From JBKJUK01 sp046590705 (GTDB taxonomy: Bacteria; Acidobacteriota; Thermoanaerobaculia; Gp7-AA8), in NCBI GenBank assembly GCA_046590705.1, contig JBKJUK010000286.1:1-19395 (forward strand): a stretch of DNA of 19,395 bases. Reading direction: 5' to 3'. Of this stretch, positions 15,899 to 19,395 are shown in pieces. A program made the position numbers and the translations under genes. The stretch's first letter is position 1. The number at the start of each line of letters is the position of its first letter. Below the pieces are notes generated by a model. That model was not told the DNA's origin, did not search any database, and was given only the letters and a program-made list of their open reading frames with translations.

Positions 15899-16100
15899 CT
15901 CACCCGCGCTCATACGCTTCTTTTCCTGCGGCCCCCGATCGCGGCCGTTCCGCTTTGTTGCGCGACGGTTTCGCTCCGCAACGCAATGTGATCGATGACC
16001 TCGCGCGACACCGCCGAGTGCCTCGTATCCAAGCGACTCTCCACAGCGTTGCGACGAACGACGAGTGTAGAACGCGGGTTCGCTACACGCTGGGTGCAGA
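15899..16100. other. Intergenic stretch between convergent genes
   Basis: These 202 bases separate the ends of two convergent genes. No gene, repeat or T-tailed hairpin was found. Confidence 0.5.
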
Positions 16101-17324
16101 TCAGCGCGACTTCAGGTTCAGGGAATCCAGCGCCGCACGCACTGCGTGCGCCAGTACGGCCGGTTCGCCTTTTCCGCTGACGTGAAGAATCATGACCACC
16201 TCATCCACGTCCGTTGAGACGCGGTGGAGCGCAGTCTGCCTGATCGACGCCGCGCCCAGCTTCTCCAGAACTTTTGCGACCTCTTCTTCGCGTAACAGCA
16301 GTTCACCGATCAGCAGCGTGGTTGCGCCACTTCGTTCGAAACGAAGTGATGAATTGCCGGCGAGCGTAGTTCCCACACGTGCCCCACTGATCTGCATGGG
16401 TAGGTCAGGACGCAGGATGTAGAACTGCGCCACGCCATTGCGTCGGTCGGCCTTTCTTCCGAGAACTTCTTCCACGTCTTTCCACCAGTCGCTGGTGATG
16501 AGTGGCTCGGTTGAGCCGGCAACGGGAAGCTCACAGCCTTTGTACTTCGCAGCGAGCACCACAGCCAGATGATTGGCTACCATCCGTTCGCCGTCACCGC
16601 TCAGCCTCGAGGCAAGCTTCTCGTTCACAGCCATCGCCGAGGAACCTCCTCCATCGAGATTGACGGCCGCGCACACATCCAGTTCATCGCGCATGAATTT
16701 GCCGAGAACTGCCAGCGTCACTCCGTATGCACCATTCTTTTGTCCATCCGCCACCACCAGATACATCGACTTTCCGTCGCGGGAGACACCGACTGCGGTT
16801 CGATGTCTGGCGGTCCTGGTGAAAGCGTCGCTGCCCGGGAGTTCGGTTGAGGTGAAGGCACGACAGTCGCGTACCAGAGCCGGCCAGCCGGTGATGGCAT
16901 GCTGCACCCAGGAGGGCAGATTCTTATCGCTTCCGGCATCGAGGACCTGGGCTCTGGTGCGCCCGATGGCCAGTACCGGCTCTTTACGCGCGGACTGGGC
17001 CGAACGCTTCGACCAGCGGCCGCAGGGACCGACGGTTACGCCATCCGGACGCATCTGTGCATCGAAAAATCCACCATTGATCGCGACCAGCGCATCGGTG
17101 CGGTCTGCATACTTCGAGACCGTACTACCTCGGTCGGCCTCACTCGAGGCCACCACCCTGACGGCACCGTTCTCCATGTCCACCTTCGCGACATGAAACG
17201 TGAAGGGAGGATCAGGGCTGAACTGTTGAAACTGCACACCGGGCGCGAGTGTCCGCCACTGCGCAACCGCAGCATTGACATCGAACAGGAGCAGCGTAAG
17301 AACCGCGAGCGAAAGTTTCATCAT
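16101..17324 (-). CDS. Exported phosphodiester glycosidase (NAGPA) fused to a DUF1259 (LppY/LpqO-like) domain
   Basis: The 407-residue protein has a signal peptide (cleavage after AVA at 21). The NAGPA domain (about 25-262) shows VAINGGFFDAQ (80-90), RTAVGVS (176-182) and VNLDGGGSSAM (221-231), the conserved set of phosphodiester alpha-N-acetylglucosaminidase-like proteins. Residues about 277-403 read as DUF1259: WWKDVEEVLGR, a PDLPMQISG strand, LLIGELLLREEEV, TALHRVS and ILHVSGKGEPAVLAHAVRAAL. The usual AlHnH motif is reduced to ALHRV, but the second His (LHVSG) is kept. NAGPA proteins cleave sugar-phosphodiester bonds; DUF1259 has no known activity. AGGTGG lies 8 bases before the ATG at 17324. 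It follows the PL8 lyase gene on the same strand, with a repeat element in the gap. Confidence 0.85.
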   Translation of the reverse strand: MMKLSLAVLTLLLFDVNAAVAQWRTLAPGVQFQQFSPDPPFTFHVAKVDMENGAVRVVASSEADRGSTVSKYADRTDALVAINGGFFDAQMRPDGVTVGPCGRWSKRSAQSARKEPVLAIGRTRAQVLDAGSDKNLPSWVQHAITGWPALVRDCRAFTSTELPGSDAFTRTARHRTAVGVSRDGKSMYLVVADGQKNGAYGVTLAVLGKFMRDELDVCAAVNLDGGGSSAMAVNEKLASRLSGDGERMVANHLAVVLAAKYKGCELPVAGSTEPLITSDWWKDVEEVLGRKADRRNGVAQFYILRPDLPMQISGARVGTTLAGNSSLRFERSGATTLLIGELLLREEEVAKVLEKLGAASIRQTALHRVSTDVDEVVMILHVSGKGEPAVLAHAVRAALDSLNLKSR

Positions 17325-17355
17325 CGAGTAACCACCTGAATCTATTTTGAAATCG

Positions 17356-17447
17356 GATGAACGACGAACGAAAACCGCAAACGCACGGTCGAGTCCTGCC
17401 TTTCGTTCCCCTTCTTACTTCATCGTTCTGCGTTCTGCGTTCATCAG
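17356..17447. repeat. Inverted-repeat element (copy B, shorter)
   Basis: The left end GATGAACGACGAACG (17356-17370) is the imperfect inverse of the right end CGTTCTGCGTTCATCAG (17431-17447). The right arm (CTTCTTACTTCATCG, then two TTCTGCG heptamers, then TTCATCAG) matches the right arm of copy A apart from one fewer heptamer. It fills most of the 163-base gap between two same-strand genes. Confidence 0.65.
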
Positions 17448-17487
17448 CGAAGCGAGCAAGGGTAAGGCCACTTCACCGATCAGCAAC

Positions 17488-19395
17488 TCATCCCCTTGTA
17501 GCCCGCGTCCGCCTGATCACGTTCAAGACGAGTTGCACCGAGGCGCCGCCGTTTCGAGGAAAATCGACCAGAGTGGACGACGCACCGGTGGACACCGACA
17601 CAGCCACGTTGGCGCTCGCCAGGGTGGCTCGATAAGGCAGTCTCAGTCGCACTCGACCGATACTCTGCGTAGGCTCAGCGATCGAAAGGTAAAAACGAGA
17701 ACCGCGCGCGCGCGAGTGATAGACGATTGGAGTATCGGTCTCGATTCCTTCGAATGAGCCGGGCTGCCAGAAGACGACGCCCGTCGTCCCAGTTCGCAGA
17801 TCACGCGCAGCGGAGAGTCTGGCATTGTTCGCCAGAACGGTGATCGGGCGCGCAGCGGCCCAGCTCTGCATCGCCGCTTCGGTGATGTCGGGAATGACTA
17901 CGTACGAGGCTTCGCCGCCAGCGGTGTTGCTTCCGTGGTCGAACCACATCGTCAGAAATGAAGCGCTGGTCTCAGGCTGACCGGCCGGCCCGCCGAGCGT
18001 GGTCCAGTTTCCGCGACGTTCTTCCCGCTGCAGTTCGAGTCGTGAGGGGTCGGGGAAGTAATAGCCAATTTTCTCCGACCAGATCGAGCGAACCCCGGCC
18101 AGCGTGACCTGACCACTGACGTTGCGCGCGACTCCGTCGATTGTCAGTTTCGAAGAGAGACTTTTCAGTGGAGTCTGCGCAACGATCGTTTCCACTCTGT
18201 TGGGTGATGCGCTGGTGATTCCGCTGGTCAGGAACAGAATTGAATCATTGAAGAAAAACCATGACTTCCGGGCCACCAGTGTGGAGCCGACAGCAGCGAA
18301 ATCCATCGTGCTGACGCCGGTATTTCCGTCACCCGTTCCGCCGGTAAAGCGCGTAGTTCCGTTTCCGTACACGCCGCGATCCCGGTTCTGCTCGACCGTC
18401 GTTCCCGGCATCCGGTTCCAGTCGAAGCTGGGCCAGAGATTCGGGTGAAAGTACTCCGACCCTTCCAGCACCAGATAGAAACGACCATCTGACTGATTCC
18501 CACCGAGAAGATTCTCGCCGTTCGTTTTCTCTCCTGAACGGGTTCGAGTTGAAAGCATCTTCACGGAGCTGAAGAATCGAGCGGTGCGGAACACGCTGTA
18601 ATCAGAGGAAGGAAAATGCCGGTAACCCGCGGGCCATGCGGGATTCTCGACGGCACCGTCGAGAACCGCCGCTGACGATGCGAGTTCCATCGGTAGAGTC
18701 CATTGCCAGGCCTGCAACATTTTCGCGGCAGAGCGGCGGATCTCTTCCTGGCGCGAGGAAGGCACGGCCGACATGTGAATTAACGCTGCGAGACCATTGA
18801 GTCCGCTGGTACTCGGTTTCGCCACCTCGCGGCCGATCACCGACACGTCAAAGTAACGATCGTAGAGCGACCAGGCCACGCCGTCGGCGATGTATCGAGC
18901 GAAGACTTCCTGATTGGCGTACGGAAGTGCGAACGACGTACCGCTCGTGAGTAGAACGAACTTCGATACATCGTAAGCAAAGGCTCCTCCGTATCCACCG
19001 GTATAGAGCTGCGCCCCATGCTGCTGAAAGGTGAAGTCGCTCTGAATTCCCTCGCGATTGTTGGCAGCGACCGTGACTGAGCTCATGGCCTCTTTGACTT
19101 CCGAGAGCATGCCGGCATCGTTGCGCAACAGTGCCAGACAGAGATGTGTGTAGCCGGACCAGACCAGATTCTGACCTTTCAACAATGACAGGTCTGGCGT
19201 GAACCAGCTGCTCGGTCCAATGTTCGCTTCCAACGTTCCCAGTGCTGCCTCCAGCACTGCCGGATCAATTCTGCCGGCCATGAGCACCAGGGTCGGACCG
19301 AGTTCCAGCGGCGCACCGATGGGATAGAACCACCAGTTGCCGGGCCTCGGGGAACCCGCGTTGTAGAAAGTCTGCACGAATGTAAGTGATCGCTC
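17488..19395 (-). CDS. Polysaccharide lyase family 8 (hyaluronate/chondroitin/xanthan lyase-like), partial at 5' end
   Basis: The frame is open from the window edge, giving 635 residues; the signal peptide and roughly the first 100-150 residues are missing compared with full PL8 enzymes (about 750-800). The visible part begins in the alpha/alpha toroid (RPGNWWFYPIGAPLEL). Counting from the window edge, the catalytic set is Asn76 (KGQNLVWSG), His126 (FQQHGAQLY), Tyr135 (GGYG), Arg189 (IGREV) and Glu294 (TNGEN). Spacing of the Asn, His, Tyr and Arg equals that of chondroitin AC lyase. C-terminal beta-sandwich domains follow. PL8 enzymes beta-eliminate uronate-containing polysaccharides outside the cell or in the periplasm. 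The substrate cannot be fixed. It is probably co-oriented with the NAGPA-DUF1259 gene as a small polymer-degradation unit. Confidence 0.9.
   Translation of the reverse strand, partial: ERSLTFVQTFYNAGSPRPGNWWFYPIGAPLELGPTLVLMAGRIDPAVLEAALGTLEANIGPSSWFTPDLSLLKGQNLVWSGYTHLCLALLRNDAGMLSEVKEAMSSVTVAANNREGIQSDFTFQQHGAQLYTGGYGGAFAYDVSKFVLLTSGTSFALPYANQEVFARYIADGVAWSLYDRYFDVSVIGREVAKPSTSGLNGLAALIHMSAVPSSRQEEIRRSAAKMLQAWQWTLPMELASSAAVLDGAVENPAWPAGYRHFPSSDYSVFRTARFFSSVKMLSTRTRSGEKTNGENLLGGNQSDGRFYLVLEGSEYFHPNLWPSFDWNRMPGTTVEQNRDRGVYGNGTTRFTGGTGDGNTGVSTMDFAAVGSTLVARKSWFFFNDSILFLTSGITSASPNRVETIVAQTPLKSLSSKLTIDGVARNVSGQVTLAGVRSIWSEKIGYYFPDPSRLELQREERRGNWTTLGGPAGQPETSASFLTMWFDHGSNTAGGEASYVVIPDITEAAMQSWAAARPITVLANNARLSAARDLRTGTTGVVFWQPGSFEGIETDTPIVYHSRARGSRFYLSIAEPTQSIGRVRLRLPYRATLASANVAVSVSTGASSTLVDFPRNGGASVQLVLNVIRRTRATRG

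Noticed and set aside
15260..15913. 217-codon minus-strand ORF
   Set aside because: Antisense shadow of the DMFase-like gene.

Overview
The window (about 19.4 kb, GC-rich) comes from a Gram-negative bacterium. It encodes an outer-membrane beta-barrel, Sec and Tat export signals, periplasmic enzymes and several TTG starts. Gene content and small dispersed palindromic repeats would fit a soil or sediment lineage such as Acidobacteriota; this placement is a guess from style, as no rRNA or ribosomal protein gene is present.

Region 1 (1-5916, minus strand) is a compact operon. In transcription order it encodes a degenerate response-regulator receiver domain, a membrane-anchored HEAT-repeat protein, a processive-type GT2 glycosyltransferase, a TPR plus outer-membrane barrel protein, and a TPR plus TIM-barrel hydrolase-like exported protein. 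The first four genes overlap by ATGA; the fifth starts 73 bp after the fourth. The parts list (inner-membrane synthase, TPR scaffold, outer-membrane channel, periplasmic hydrolase) is that of a synthase-dependent exopolysaccharide export machine. The HEAT protein and the non-phosphorylatable receiver are not parts of the Bcs, Pga, Alg or Pel systems. This is the best candidate here for an undescribed system. Its last gene runs into a perfect 67-bp inverted repeat at the window edge, probably an assembly fold-back.

Region 2 (5917-11374) holds a long divergent intergenic region, a secreted purple-acid-phosphatase-like enzyme, a small ChrR-type cupin, a short hypothetical protein, an RluA-type pseudouridine synthase (minus), an AIM24/TIGR00266 protein, and an MsrP-like Mo-cofactor reductase with a Tat signal and a lipobox but no MsrQ beside it.

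Region 3 (11432-14205, minus) holds an ABC-F ATPase of the Uup type and a PlsC-like acyltransferase with HX4E in place of HX4D. A 200-bp element with terminal inverted repeats lies between them.

Region 4 (14435-19395) holds three exported proteins: an N,N-dimethylformamidase beta-subunit-like protein (plus), a phosphodiester glycosidase fused to a DUF1259 (LppY/LpqO) domain (minus), and a family 8 polysaccharide lyase (minus, cut by the window end) with its catalytic residues intact. A second copy of the inverted-repeat element lies between the last two. No tRNA, rRNA, CRISPR array, transposase or convincing intrinsic terminator was seen.
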